A stretch of DNA of 64,000 bases, from NCBI GenBank assembly GCA_035610365.1, contig CM069432.1, positions 23,746,354-23,810,353 on the forward strand, written 5' to 3'. Below, one piece after another: positions 20,668-32,116 of this stretch (positions within the stretch are counted from its first letter, which is position 1; every line of letters begins with the position of its first letter). The notes under the pieces are model-generated. The model saw nothing but the letters and a program-made list of their open reading frames with translations, was not told the origin of the DNA and made no database searches. This stretch comes from Aquatica leii. Taxonomy: Eukaryota; Arthropoda; Insecta; Coleoptera; Lampyridae. A program made the translations under genes and the position numbers.

Positions 20668-21726
20668 CTAGACAGGATGGTTAATGTCCAGTTTCATTTT
20701 TAATTTTTCGGCCATTTGAATACAATTCGAACATTTGTGATTTTCTTCTCCATCAACAGTACATTCTTGCAACCCATGTGAGCCAGCACATTTTGGACAA
20801 GCTTTTTGTGCTTTACACTCCGAGGCTTTATGGTTAAATCCATTACATCTATAGCATCTTCTAATTTCAATAGCATCATATACTATGCATCTATCCCAAC
20901 CTACGTTTATCTTTTCTTCTTTCATTATAGCCCGATACGTGTATGCATTTACTTCCGCATAAGCTATATAACTTTTCCGATTTCTACCTTCTTTAATCTT
21001 TAAAGACGATTTCTCCGAATTTATATGACTGTTCTGCATTTTAATTTTTTCCTCGATTATTTCCGGTGGCAAATTTTCAGACAATCCAACTATTTTTATT
21101 CTTGGCAACTTTTTCTTTGGCAATTGTATTTTGTAGGATTCTCCCATCTTAGTTTCCGCTTTCTCTTTTAACTTACATACATCATCCTTATTTTTACATT
21201 CAATAAGTATACCACCATTACTTACCGGTCGTATTCCGGTTATATTCATATCCGTGGGGTCAATACATTTCTTAATGTCATTCTTTGTATCCACACTTTT
21301 CTGTTCTACGTTTTTCGGTTTTATTATTATAGCTGGTTCATGTTTCTTTAATTTCAATTTATCGGCATATGTTGGTTGTGACCGTTCTTCAATTATTTCA
21401 GTTATGTCACTTTTTATTTTATCTTGATTTACTATGAGTTGTTGATTAACATTATCAATCTTTTCATTCTGCTTATGGACACCATCCTTCAGTTGTTTTA
21501 ATGCTTTCATGCCATCCAAAATAATTGCCATGTAACTTTTTCTATCTACACAGTGTTCACAAAACCAACCAAAATTACGTTTAGCCATCAATAGACCGTA
21601 TTCGTCGGTAGTAATGTTACCACATTTGTAGTGATACATTCTATCACAAACCCCTGCACAACAAACAATTTTATCACTTTTAACTAAGTCCGCATTACAT
21701 TTTGCACAGCTTGCTGCTTTAGACAT
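20668..21726 (-). CDS. LINE ORF1: PHD-finger and zinc-knuckle nucleic-acid-binding protein
   Basis: 352 codons. Residues 1-60 form a PHD-type finger (CAKCNADLVKSDKIVCCAGV, HYKCGNI, WFCEHC). A coiled-coil-like stretch follows (MKALKQLKDGVHKQNEKIDN), then a Lys-rich linker. Residues 285-340 hold CCHC-type knuckles (CYRCNGFNHKASEC, CPKCAGSHGLQEC, CSNCIQ). It lies 95 bp upstream of ORF2 on the same strand. ORF1 proteins of this kind bind the LINE RNA; the PHD finger, a histone-tail reader in other proteins, might help targeting (inference). The frame is intact. Confidence 0.9.
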   Translation of the reverse strand: MSKAASCAKCNADLVKSDKIVCCAGVCDRMYHYKCGNITTDEYGLLMAKRNFGWFCEHCVDRKSYMAIILDGMKALKQLKDGVHKQNEKIDNVNQQLIVNQDKIKSDITEIIEERSQPTYADKLKLKKHEPAIIIKPKNVEQKSVDTKNDIKKCIDPTDMNITGIRPVSNGGILIECKNKDDVCKLKEKAETKMGESYKIQLPKKKLPRIKIVGLSENLPPEIIEEKIKMQNSHINSEKSSLKIKEGRNRKSYIAYAEVNAYTYRAIMKEEKINVGWDRCIVYDAIEIRRCYRCNGFNHKASECKAQKACPKCAGSHGLQECTVDGEENHKCSNCIQMAEKLKMKLDINHPV

Positions 21727-21793
21727 TTTTTATAGTTTATTCTAGTAATGCCCTTTAGGGCTTTACCAGTTTCAATTAATTTTTCAACTTAAT

Positions 21794-22850
21794 TTAATCA
21801 CTACTTTCAGAGCACACATAAACACGTCCGCACTCCGCGCGAGTTCGAATGCAATATTTCACTACAGAACCATCATCCAATGTTAAGTCCTGTCCTGTTC
21901 CTCCAACGACCATGTACTCAGTCTTATGAAAGTTAATTTTCAGGCCCCATTTTCCATATTCTTCACTGAGCTTTCTCAGCATGTAGCATGCGTCATCTGT
22001 ATCTTCTGCGAAAATTACTTGGTCATCTGCGAAGTTCAATGAGTATAAAACGTCGTCATTGATGTTTATTCCCATGTACATATTTACATTTGTTTCTCCA
22101 GGCAGTCAGAGTTTCGGTTAAATAGATTTTGAAGAGAGTTGGCGCTAGACAACACCCCTGCCTCAGGCCTTTGTTTACTTCAAACGCAGGAGACAGTAAG
22201 TTTCCCACCTTAACACAGCTGCTATTGTCACTATACATCCTTTTTATAGCATTTATATAGCCTTTACTAACCTGTTGATTTTCCATCGCTTGCCACAACT
22301 TAAGTAATGGAGCACTATCATAGGCTTTACGAAGGTCGATGTAGATCAAATGAGTCTCTAAATTATGGGCTAGTCGTTTGTCTACTACTTGCCTGATGCT
22401 AAAAATGTTGTCTATGCATGATCGGCCAGCGCGAAAGCCACTTTGTTCCTCTTCCTCGGTAACTTCAATTTCAATTCTAGCTTTAGGTATTTTGCCGTAG
22501 ATTCTGCCAATGGAACTCAATACTGTAATACCACGATAGTTCGTGCACTGATCCCTGCTACCTTTTTTATAAATGTTAGTGATGTACCCTTCTCTAAAGT
22601 GGTCCGGAATAGTATACCCAATAAGACACAGGGAAAACAATTTAGCAAGAAGCTCAAACATAAGGAAGGTGCTGCTTTTATAAGTTCTATGTTTACTGCA
22701 CCTGGTCCCGGTGCCTTTCCATTTTTAAATCTGTTTACTGCCTCTTTAACTTCTCGTGCTGTTATATGTGCTATATCCGCTATATCTTCGGGTTCTAAGT
22801 TTTCTGGGGAAGCAGGTGTTTCTTTAAACTCATTGCGATTTTCTTTTAGC
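21794..22850 (-). pseudogene. RTE-like LINE ORF, reverse transcriptase core
   Basis: Two overlapping frames. 22850-22056 carries FKNGKAPGPGAVNIELIK, NYRGITVLSSIGRIYGK, EQSGFRAGRSCIDNIF, LIYIDLRKAYDSAP and GLRQGCCLAPTLF. 22081-21865 carries the catalytic FADDQVIFAE and WGLKINFHKTEYMVV. One shift near 22060-22080 separates them. The part below 21865 is the leader of the inserted LINE, not RTE coding. The palm Asp residues are kept. Confidence 0.9.
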
Positions 22851-22856
22851 AGTTCT

Positions 22857-24127
22857 TCATAATAATTCTTCCACTATGAGTTGTATGCTCGAATGGGATT
22901 TTTCATTTGTTCTAAGGCTTTTAACCACGTTACATGCTTCCCTTGACCTAGTACTTCCAATACAGCTATTAATTTGCTCACATTTTTTATCCCACGTTTC
23001 ATTTTTAGTCCTTATTATTTCTTTTTTTACTTCTCTGCTTATTTTTGCATAGAGTCTGTAATCTTCCAGTTTGTGAGTGGATAGCCATTTTTGGTAAGCA
23101 TTTTTCTTTTCTTGCACTTTGTATTATTCCACCAGTAGTTGTCGGGTCTTCGTCTATTGTGTTCTTTTACCCCAAGGCTTTCAAATGCTGCTTCATGTAT
23201 TGCTTTTGTTATGTCTCTATATATGGACTTTGGTGTAGTATCGTCAACTGTTTCAAGTCTTCCACTCAGTCTGAGCCTATATAAAAACTGAATTGAGGGG
23301 TCCTGCAAGAGATTTAAGTTGTAATTTTTGTAGACCTGTTTCTCTCCTTTCGTAATCTGATTTTCTGTGCTGCAGGGGTTTCCTTTTTGCAAGGGAAATA
23401 TCACCTTAGAGCGTAACATAAAATGGTCAGAGCCACATTCAGCCCTTCGATATACTCTACAATCCTTTACTACCGTTTTGTTGCTACAATTTCCAATTGT
23501 ATAGTCAATGATAGATTTTACGTTTCTAGTGGTTTGAGTATAAGTATATTTATGGTTTTCCTTGTGCTGAAAGAACCTGTTCCATATTTTTAGGTCGTAT
23601 TGTTCACTCATATTTATCAGGCGTTCCCCGTTGTCGTTTGTACTATCCTCACCGTGTCTTCCTACAGCTTTTCCCGCATCTTGTTTACCCACCCTTCCAT
23701 TAAAATCTCCTAAGAGATATAGCTCTTTTCTGATACCAACTTGATCCAAAAGGTTTGTCAAACTATTGAAGAAATCTGTTTTTTCCGCATCGGATGCATT
23801 GTCAGTGGGTGCATATGCAGCAATGACTACTATGTCATAGCCTTTGAGCCTCAGATCGACACGGATTAGATATTCATTTATACACTCCCATTTTTTGATA
23901 TTCTGTTTAAGGTTTTTGCGAATGGCAATGGACGCTCCCTTTTTTGCTCTACATGATTTATCTACTCCACTATAGATATGCACATAGTCTTGAAAATCTT
24001 CTATACCTTTTCCTTTCTTTTTTGTTTCAGATAAGGCTATTATGTCTAAATTGAAGCGGACTAATTCTTTAAACACCTCGTTTTTCTTAGTTGCAATACC
24101 TTCTACATTCCAGGTTCCAAAAAACAT
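22857..24127 (-). pseudogene. RTE-like LINE ORF, APE-type endonuclease
   Basis: Starts at an ATG at 24127 (MFFGTWNVEGIATKK). All expected endonuclease motifs are present: NVEG, LSETKKKGKG (catalytic Glu), LLGDFNGRVG (Asp/Asn), SIIDYTIGN and GSDHFML (Asp/His). A frame change near 23039-23117 separates the linker frame 22857-23117 (KEIIRTKNETWDKKCEQI), and a stop lies near 22858. It would make the first-strand nick for target-primed reverse transcription. Better preserved than its relative at 2550-3450. Confidence 0.9.
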
Positions 24128-24278
24128 ATGCCTATTTCGTTTGCCTTGTCGTCGTCGTTTATATCTGTCCTGATTCCGAGGCTTATCGCTTGGAGTTTTT
24201 GCAAAATTATAGTTTTACGAGTGTTGGGGAGCAAACCCAACGCCTTACCCCCAACCTGGAGGACCAGGTAATTTGTAC

Positions 24279-24542
24279 TCACGGTTTTCTTCCTTTAGAC
24301 CGATTGTTTACCTGAACTTTAGAGCTCGATCTGTCCTTGTGGCTGTTTCCCCTACAGGCTAGGTTGCCACCTACGCCGGATCCACCGTAATGAAGTTCCT
24401 CTTCTTCGCCTTTTCCGCCGGTGTGGTTTTCGTCCGTATCCCTGGACAAGGGGGATGCGTTATACCCCGCAAACACTGGGTCACCAGCATGATTCAGCCA
24501 CCAACAGATAGTTGGGCCCACCCCCGCGACTTGGACGCACAT
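24279..24542 (-). other. Leader ORF of the RTE-like LINE
   Basis: 87 codons just upstream of the endonuclease ORF on the same strand, with Gly/Asp/Ser-rich sequence (SPLSRDTDENHTGG, YGGSGVGGNLACRG). No domain is recognised. It may be a 5' extension of the single RTE ORF or a small ORF1; the approximately 150 bp between it and the endonuclease has stops. Confidence 0.45.
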
Positions 24543-24639
24543 GCTAAGACTTACTAAAGTGGGTTCAGAGAAGGTGCCTCTGATTCCCCTTTGGCCGGGT
24601 TAATGCTTGTGTCTGATTCAACGAGCAAAGGCGTAGGTG

Positions 24640-25912
24640 GATTTCTTCTCAGAAAAAAACCTATCAAACCATTCTGCTGTTTTCAACAAATCCACAACCC
24701 GAAATTCAAACTTAGATTTAGGTAGCGCGGAAACAAAAGTTCAAGAATTCGATGGAACTCCTATTCCGATTGTTTCAATTACGAATTAAAATATGTTGTC
24801 GATTTCATCAGTAATACTAAAAGAAGCATATTATCTGCTCTATCTAAATTATTTGATCCTCTTGGTCTATTATCTCCTATTATCATCAAGGGAAAGTATT
24901 ATTTATTCAAGCTCTTTGGAAATTGCAATTAACGTAGGACGAAAATCTTCCTGCTTCATTACATCCCTAGAATGGTGTTTTTATCAGAATTTAAATATGC
25001 TGAATTACATGGGTTTTGTGACGCTAGTACAAGAGCTTACGGAGCTTGCTTTAACGTTCAATGTATTTCTGATAACAATATTTCTATTCAGTTATGTGTT
25101 CTAAAAATCGCGTAGTACCTCTTCAATCTGTTACTTCACCACGACTTGAACTTTTGGCAGTTACTCTATTAGCCGATCTTGTGTCAAAGATATGCAGTAT
25201 TTTGTCTTTCAACTTTTCTAAAATATATTTTGGTCAGATTCAAAAATTGTTTTAGAGTACATCAATTCCACACCTAACAAATATAAAGTGTTTTTTGCAA
25301 ATCGAATCGCTTCTATTTTAGAAAGTACTTATGCTTCTAACTGGCATCACGTTAGCAGTGAAAATAATCTTGCCGATTTAATTTCGCGCGGTGCTACTAT
25401 AAGAGACCTATCTGAGAAGAAATTCTGGTTTAATAAGCCTCGATTATTTCATTCGTTAAGTTTTTCCGTCTCTGAGGTAATAGTCGACCAGAATATTTTA
25501 CTACAGCAAAAATCCGTTCAAGTTACTCTTACATAGAATTCTTTTCAAATATTTTCGAGCAAATTGTTTGCAAAATATTCTTCTTTCCAAAAATTACCAA
25601 GAGTTGTGGCTTATGTTCTTTGATTCTTAAAAAAACTGCTCTGAATCTGCTCTGAATCTGAATTGTCACTATCGCTTAATAAATTGATCAAACGGTGCAA
25701 TCTTCGTGTTTTTCTAATGAAATTGAACTACTTTGTCATAATTCTGGTAAAGAAATGACGAATTACTATCGTAAATTTTTACTTCCAAAAGGTCACGCCT
25801 TTACCTCTTTACTTTTGTTTTACTATCATAAAAAATGTTCAATATCTAGTCATTCCCTTTGTAGAAAAATTGTTCATAGCTGTTTAAGATGTTTGAAATG
25901 AAAATTTTTATT
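24640..25912 (+). pseudogene. BEL/Pao pol fragment: end of RT, RNase H, start of integrase
   Basis: Forward frames read ILSALSKLFDPLGLLSPIII, GFCDASTRAYGACFN and FFANRIASILESTYASNWHH, then ENNLADLISRGATIRDL, a characteristic BEL/Pao RNase H-linker segment. 25695-25901 ends KIVHSCLRCLK, the zinc-binding end of integrase. Only 25288-25536 is a sizeable open frame. It is cut off where the next BEL/Pao copy begins with gag, so it is the 3'-truncated end of a separate element. Confidence 0.85.
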
Positions 25913-26537
25913 ATTGGCAAGCATCACTCAAAGGGGAGGCGGCTCAAGTAATTGCTTTATTGCAACTATCAGACACGAATTACGCGGTAGCTTGGCACAC
26001 GTAAAAGAATTATTTGAATTGCCGATTCTAAACAAAGAATCTCATACATTACTACGAAACCTTCTCGATGCATTTTAAAAAAATTATCACGCCTTAGAAA
26101 CACTTGGGAAAAATATTAAAGCTTGGGATACAATGGCTATATATTTACTAACCGCAAAGCTTGATAAAAATTTGAAACGCGAATGGGAAAACTACAGTAA
26201 CAAAATAGCAATTGACGATTTATCAAAATTTGTAAGTCGACGATGTCAAATGCTAGAAGCTGTGGATGCAAAGATTAACGTATCTTCGAAAAAAGCATAC
26301 GAACCCAAATCATTTCATCTCAATGTTAGCAACTCCTCTACATCTTGTTCACTATACCAACAGTTACACTTTATTTACTATTGTGAGAAATTCAAAAACA
26401 TGTCGGTTTCTTCACGTTATGCAGAAATAAAACGGCTCAACTTATGCATAAATTGTTTACGCGTAGGTCATAAAGATTCAGAGTGTAAATCAAGCGCTTG
26501 TAAAAATGCCATGAAATGCACAGCACCAGACAAGTAA
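25913..26537 (+). pseudogene. BEL/Pao gag
   Basis: About 25916-26090 reads LKGEAAQVIALLQLSDTNY and KELFELPIL in broken frames. 26133-26537 is open for 134 codons, with TAKLDKNLKREWENY, FVSRRCQMLEAVDAK and a zinc-knuckle end (YCEKFKNMS, CINCLRVGHKDSEC, CKNAMKC). This is the usual order of BEL/Pao gag. The 5' end, with its start codon and LTR, is missing. Confidence 0.85.
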
Positions 26538-26559
26538 ACATTTCGATTTAATCATTACA

Positions 26560-28500
26560 CAATTCTTTCAAAAGCAGCTTGTCTTTTTTAGTTATCGATC
26601 GCATAACTTATGCCACACCTCAATGTACATGTGATTTTGCTAAATTGAATATACCAAATGAAATAAAATTAGCCGATCCCAATTTCAACATTCCTTCAGA
26701 AATTGATATGCTTATTGGGACAGAAATTTTCTAGGACGTTTTATGCGTAGGTCAAATAAAATTAGGTAAAAGGTTACCTACTTGTGTCACGTTCCCAACA
26801 CAGTTGAACAATCATCTCATCTTGCAACCAACTGCTGAGTCAGTAGTATACAACTACATGATAAAATGGAAAGGTTTTGAAAAGTGGAAAAAGGCACGAA
26901 TGGTTCTCAATTAACTAAAGAGAAGGCTAAGTGGGAAGAGCATTTTAATAACACTACGTCGCACGAGTCCACCGGTCGATTTGTAGTCAAACTATCATTA
27001 AAAGATAAATACATGAAGTTAGGTAACTCGGAAGAGCAAGCTTTGCAGAGGCTTTACGCAATTGAGCGTAAACTAACACGTCACCCCGAACTGAAAACGT
27101 CCTATCACGATTTTATGGAAGAATACAAGCAATTAGGGCATATAACCGAAATTGAAGATAAAACTGGCCTAAACTCTCACAAATATTACTTACCGCATCA
27201 CTGCGTACTAAAGCTTGATAGCTGTACAACCAAGCTTAGGGTCGTTTTCGTTCTGCAAAAACCTCGTTTGACTTATCAATAAAACTACATTGTTAAGGTC
27301 AGTCCGACGGTCCAAAAAGATTTTTTTGCAATTCTAACACGATTTCGTAAGCACAACGTTGTGCATATCAGAGATTTTCAAAAATGCGCCGACAAGTGCT
27401 ATTCACCTGGAACACAGAAAACTTCAACGTATACTTTGGCGCAAAGAAACAAACAAAACGGTCAAGTACCTCTAATTAAACACAATCACGTACGGTACGC
27501 CTTCAGCTGCATTCTTGGCTACAAGGTGTCTTAAACAAATAGCTATCAACAATGAACATTTGACGCCAATCGAAAACAAAATTGTAGCAGCATCTCTTTA
27601 CATGTTCAAACAATGTTGAATCCTTGATTGCTATCAGGCACAATGTAACTAATTTACTAAATGAGTATAAATTTCAATAACAAATAAGGAAGTTTCAATC
27701 AAGTACACCAGAGGTACTGAACGAATTGGAGTCGAATGTCAATACAGCATTAGCGATGATGAAAACGTAAAAACACTTGGAATTACTTTGATACCCTCCT
27801 CAAACTGTTTCGTATATAAAATTAACACTATGATATTACCATACTAATAACCAAACGAAGCATGTTGTCCACTATTGCGAAAATCTTTGATCCTTTAGGA
27901 TTATTAGGACCAATAGTTCTTCAAGCAAAAGTGATCATGCAAAAACTCTGGCAACTCGATATTGGTTGTGAGGAATCAGTTCCTCTCGAAATGCATACTC
28001 AGTGGCCACAATTCTATGAAAAACTACTTCAAATTTGATTCGAATACCCGGCAAGTATTAGTTAAAACTCCAATCGAAACTCAACTGCACGGCTTTGCAG
28101 ACGCCAGTAAAATGGCATACGGTTGCGCTGTATACTTACGATCTATCGATGAAAACGAACAGGTACAATGTAAGCTACTTTGTGCTAAATATTGCGTGGT
28201 TTCGCTAAAATCGATCTCTATATCACGCTTAGAGTTATGCTCTGCGGTTCTGTTGTCTGAATTATTCAATAAGTGTTTAAACGTAGTGGAAATCCAAATT
28301 AATTTGATGTCTTTGGACCGACTCCTCTATAGTTCTAAACTAGTTGGCAAAGGAACTAGGTACGTGGAAGACTTTTGTTTTTAATAGAGTTTCAAGAATT
28401 TAAGATATAACAAATATTTATGATTGGCGTCTATATCCCCGAAACATAATCCTGCAGATATAATTTCTTGCGGAACTATCTCTGGTGACTTGGTTAAATC
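26560..28500 (+). pseudogene. BEL/Pao pol: protease tail, reverse transcriptase, RNase H
   Basis: Near 26640-26790: IKLADPNFNIPSEIDMLIGT, the conserved end of the BEL/Pao protease. 26884-27282 is a 132-codon open frame typical of the RT entry (GRFVVKLSLKDKYMKLGNS, YYLPHHCVLK, KLRVVFV). 27290-27840 is RT palm in ruins; YVDD is not found. 27860-27960 reads AKIFDPLGLLGPIVLQAK. 27962-28384 holds RNase H (LHGFADASKMAYGCAVYL, ISISRLELCSAVLLSE). Many frame changes; dead. Confidence 0.85.
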
Positions 28501-28619
28501 TTCGTTATGCTAGCACGGGACATCGTTTATTTTGTAAACTGTTTCTGAGTGGCCAGAAAGGAAGATTAAAACACTTTTTTTTTTTAACCAAAAATATCCA
28601 ATCCATACAGACATAAGCT

Positions 28620-29650
28620 CATAATCTTAATTATTCGATATTCGAGCATGGACGTAGTCTTCACTCGAGAAACTAAACGACATTATCTCTGGTCCGTCAA
28701 AAATTTTGAGCATTGAACGGCAAACGCGCCGTAAAATCTTGTATTCGTAAATGCATTACCTGTTTTAAGACCCAACCAACGCAAACTTCTGATAAAATTG
28801 GGCGAATTACCTTCGCCACGCGTTACGCCTTCTCGTATTTTTTCGTCATGCGGAATTCATTACGCTGGTCTGTTCGAGCTAAAGGACAGAAAAGGTCGAA
28901 CTCGAAAAACAATAAAGGGGTATATTTGTATTCTTATTTGTTTCGCCTCCAAAGCTGTACATTTCGAACTCGTTAGTGATCTATCTAGTGACAGGTGTTT
29001 TAGTGCGCTGATAAGATTTGTAGGTCTACGAGGTCTCCGCCATGATATTTTTTCTGATAATGCCACCAGTTTTGTTGGTGCAATTAACGCTTTAAAGTCC
29101 ATAAATGATTACATGGATACAAATACATTTTGGCATTTCGGAATAAATGGCGTAGTCAGTGGCATTTTATACCACCCAGATCCCCGCATTTCGGTGGATT
29201 ATGGGAAGCCGCGGTTAGAGCTGTTAACTATCATTTGAAACGAGTATTAAAGGATAATCTTTTAAATTTTAAAAAATTTCATACTTTAGTTACCCACATA
29301 GGGGCTGTAGTAAATTCTCGCCCGTTAATCCCATTCTCCTAAGATACTAATTACATAGAAGTGATTATCCTTGATCACTTTATCATTGGACAACCACTCA
29401 CTAGTATTCCGGAGCACGATATACGAACACAACCAACGAACCACATACTGTACCGAGTATTTGCATCACATAATCACTTTGTTTCCACTTATTGAGATAT
29501 TTAATCTCGCGTCTTTGTTTCCTACAAGTGACGCAACAGCTCAGCACTCATATCGTGTATACCTGCAAATCCAGGAATGGAAAAAGAATGCATTAGAACC
29601 TACAGATTGGGGTTGGATAAAAACCAGAACCATCTTCATCTCCTGTGTGT
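28620..29650 (+). pseudogene. BEL/Pao integrase
   Basis: Overlapping frames 28713-28976, 28798-29238 and 29130-29342 cover the domain. The zinc end is VKSCIRKCITCFKTQ. The core has HYAGLFELKDRKGRTR, where related enzymes have Asp instead of His at the first catalytic position, then IFSDNATSFVGA (second Asp) and PPRSPHFGGLWEAAVRA (catalytic Glu). It ends VVNSRPLIPFS. The His and the frameshifts indicate inactivity. The element has no recognisable 3' LTR before the Penelope-like element. Confidence 0.85.
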
Positions 29651-29904
29651 AGGACAAAAGATCCTGCTCCACTTTAAGTGCACCAATAAGTGTTAATGTT
29701 GGACAGCCATGATGCAGTGTTCTGCGATGTGTCTACACTGTCAAGAGCTGTCATGCCAAAATTCTGCACAAACTACTGAATCTCAGTCTGATGATGAATA
29801 AGATAAATACGTGCATATATATTATTTTTAATATATAAATATATGTATATATTACTTAATTTAGCACTGTTTTTTGGGTGTTGCCGCGTCACAAAACTAT
29901 CTCT

Positions 29905-29960
29905 TAATGTTTCGCTGATCATGCTGTCAGCTCCTTCAGAAGATTTCTAAAGACTGATGT
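29905..29960 (-). ncRNA. Hammerhead-ribozyme-like motif in the PLE 3' region
   Basis: Minus strand: CTGAAGG (plus 29933-29939; one change from CUGANGA), stem II GCTGA/TCAGC (29914-29918 with 29927-29931) and GAAA (29910-29913), followed by CATTAAG. A GTC upstream (near 29952) is a possible cleavage triplet. Stem III would be only 2 bp, which fits the minimal hammerheads of this class but is weak evidence by itself. Its place at the end of a PLE supports the call. Confidence 0.45.
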
Positions 29961-30109
29961 TATCGTATTGCGTTCCTTGTTATATACCGTCTTACGGCTC
30001 CGCTTCGCTGATCCGTGTCCGTTCTGGTCTGTTGATTTGCGTTCATAGACGTCTGGTGACTTCTTGCATGTTCTTCACGCAGCGTAGATCACTATGTGTT
30101 GTTTAATCT

Positions 30110-31762
30110 GTATCTATCCACACGGTTGAAGTTGTTAGGATTTTTCATTATTTCTAGTGATTCGAGTATTATTCGCTGGTGATAGAGTCTGCTTCGTGCT
30201 AATTACTTTACGTTCCCGTAATCAATCCGGTGATCTCCATTCTCATGTAGATGTTCCGCTGCATATGTTTTTTGACGGTGTCTCCGCAGCAACCTCAGCT
30301 TGCTTCTCCTTTTTTTTATGTGATCTTATTAATTTTTTGTTGTAGCCATTTTTTATAAAAGCGTCTTTCCGGCTTGTGTTCTTCGCCATTAATTTTATCC
30401 GCTCTTCTTAGAAGTGTGTTAATGAGGGATCTCTTCTGTTGTGAATGGTGATATGATAAGATATATACGCTATGACTTAGCCTGTTGTTGTTCGTGCGTG
30501 TTACCAGAACGTCTAGAAAGGATAGCGTTTTGTTCTTTTCGATCTCCATGGTGAATTTGATACTGTTGTGGTGTCTATTGATATGTTGAAGAAAACTTTG
30601 TAATTCTTTCCGTCTATGAGCTCATACGACAAAAGTGTCGTCCACGTATCTGTACCAGCATTTCTGTTTTCGGTCGCTTGAGTTGTTAGTTTCTTGTTCA
30701 AAAGCTTTCATAAAGATGTCGGCTATTACTGGTGATAGTGGTGATCCCATACTTGCGCCGTTCTTTTGTTCATAGAACTCACCATTCCGCAGAAAGTAAG
30801 TTAACGTTAAATAAAGTCTGGCCAAGTCAATCAAATCTTCTTGTAAACCTCGTGGCACTAGTTGTTGTCTTATGATCTCTAATGTTTCTTCCACTGGTAC
30901 ATTGGTGAATGTCACTGGTAGTTACCTTAAGTCCTTGGAGAATCTTGACGTAATGTTTGGAATTCTTAACGTAGCTGGTTGTCTGTCCGGTGTGCTGCTG
31001 TAGTCTTCTAGCTAAGTATTTTGCTAACTCGTAAGTCGGTGATCCACAGGTACTGACGATAGGTCTTAGAGGGTTTCCGGTTCTATGAATTTTCGGTAAC
31101 TCATACAGTCTTGGAGGTTGGCTTTCCGATGGTAATAGCCTTTTGTGTTCTTCTGTTAGTATAGATGAGTCTTTGATCGCCTTTCTTATGCGTCGTTCAA
31201 TTATTTGCAGTACGGTTCTTGTTTAGTTTTATATAATGGTCTGGGTCTAGTAGAGTGTCCATTTTCCTGATGTAGATGTTCTTATCCATTATTACTGTCG
31301 CGTTGCCTTTGTCCGCAGGTAGCGTGATTACTTTTTCATTCTTACGTAAGTCAAGTAACGCTCTTTCCTCATTCTTGGTTATGTTTCTTGATGGTGGTTT
31401 GGTTGTCCGTAAGATACGACGAGTTTTGTGTCTTATTTCTTCAGCATCTTTGATGGGTAGAATGCGGATGGCACATTTCACTTGAGCGATGATCTCCCCT
31501 TTTGGTATTTTTGCAGGTGCGACTGTGAAATTAAGTCCTTTGTTTGTTCTTCAGTTAGTTGCTGTTCCAAAAGATTGATGGCTGTTTTTTCTAAATCCAA
31601 CTCTGATATCTTGTCTGAGTTTTTATAGTCTAGTTTATCGCACTTTTTTATTTGGTTTTTCGTCGTTGTAGCCAGATGATGTTCAGAATGTTCGTAGCTG
31701 ATCCGATCGATAGTTGTCCACAGGTCTTCTCTAAGTTTGTTACTCAACTCCAGATGCAGCAC
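30110..31762 (-). pseudogene. PLE reverse transcriptase with GIY-YIG remnant
   Basis: The N-terminal part has ERALLDLRKNEKVITLPADK and GNATVIMDKNIY. A shifted stretch reads LPKIHRTGNPLRPIVSTCGS and PTYELAKYLARRL. Then NGASMGSPLSPVIADIFM and the catalytic YRYVDDTFVV, followed by LSFLDVLVTR. The C-terminal end reads AEHLHENGDHRIDYGNVKVI and PNNFNRVDRYRLNNT, typical of the end of the PLE GIY-YIG domain. The catalytic GIY and YIG segment itself is not present between 30316 and 30290, so the endonuclease core seems deleted. Confidence 0.85.
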
Positions 31763-32116
31763 GTATAGTTCGTAGGATATTTAATCTACTGTAGATATCA
31801 CGTATTCTTTGCCTGACTAGCGCGTTTTCTGCACGATGAATTATCCTCTTGGCGACGGTGGTTCTTAGTTGATGTTGTATACTCACAAAAGTAGGTGTCA
31901 CGTGTTGGTCTCAGCAGCGACGCAAGAATGCCAGCGAGGCAAGTAGCTTGTTCTTCTTCTTTCTTAGTTTATCCAGTTCTCTGGTTTTCAAATATGTTTC
32001 CTCTCCGTATGTTTTTCACAACAATTAAATTGCTTTTTTGTTTTTTTGTTTTTTTATTTATTTATTTTAGTCCTACCTATTTTATGTGAAAGATTTTACT
32101 AGAAATTGTAACTTAA

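Larger units (their letters stand above)
17728..21855 (-). mobile_element. CR1/Jockey-type LINE inserted in the RTE-like LINE
   Basis: A 4.1-kb insertion with a tetranucleotide 3' tail (17727-17761), ORF2 (17831-20572), ORF1 (20668-21726) and a short 5' leader that starts near CATTCGAACTCGCGCGGAG on the minus strand. A 9-bp ATTTCACTA duplication flanks it. It looks full length, but changes in ORF2 suggest an inactive copy. Confidence 0.9.
17110..24600 (-). mobile_element. RTE-like LINE, nearly full length, split by another LINE
   Basis: On the minus strand the order is: leader ORF (24542-24279), APE-type endonuclease (24127-23039), linker, RT (about 22850-21794), then, after an unrelated LINE at 17728-21855, the RT C-terminal domain (17725-17138). 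The reading sense resumes across the insertion (TLDDGSVVKYC then TYKYLGITVS). Frameshifts and stops occur near 23117, 22858 and 22081. The 3' end near 17110 and the 5' end near 24600 are estimates. Confidence 0.85.
29890..31960 (-). mobile_element. Penelope-like retroelement (PLE)
   Basis: Minus-strand RT pieces (31762-31478, 31481-31197, about 31200-30920, 30915-30622, 30549-30316) are collinear. A GIY-YIG-end remnant follows (about 30290-30110), then a hammerhead-like motif (29905-29960) at the 3' end, the layout known for Penelope-like elements. The 5' end near 31960 is approximate. Frameshifts break the ORF at several points. Confidence 0.85.
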
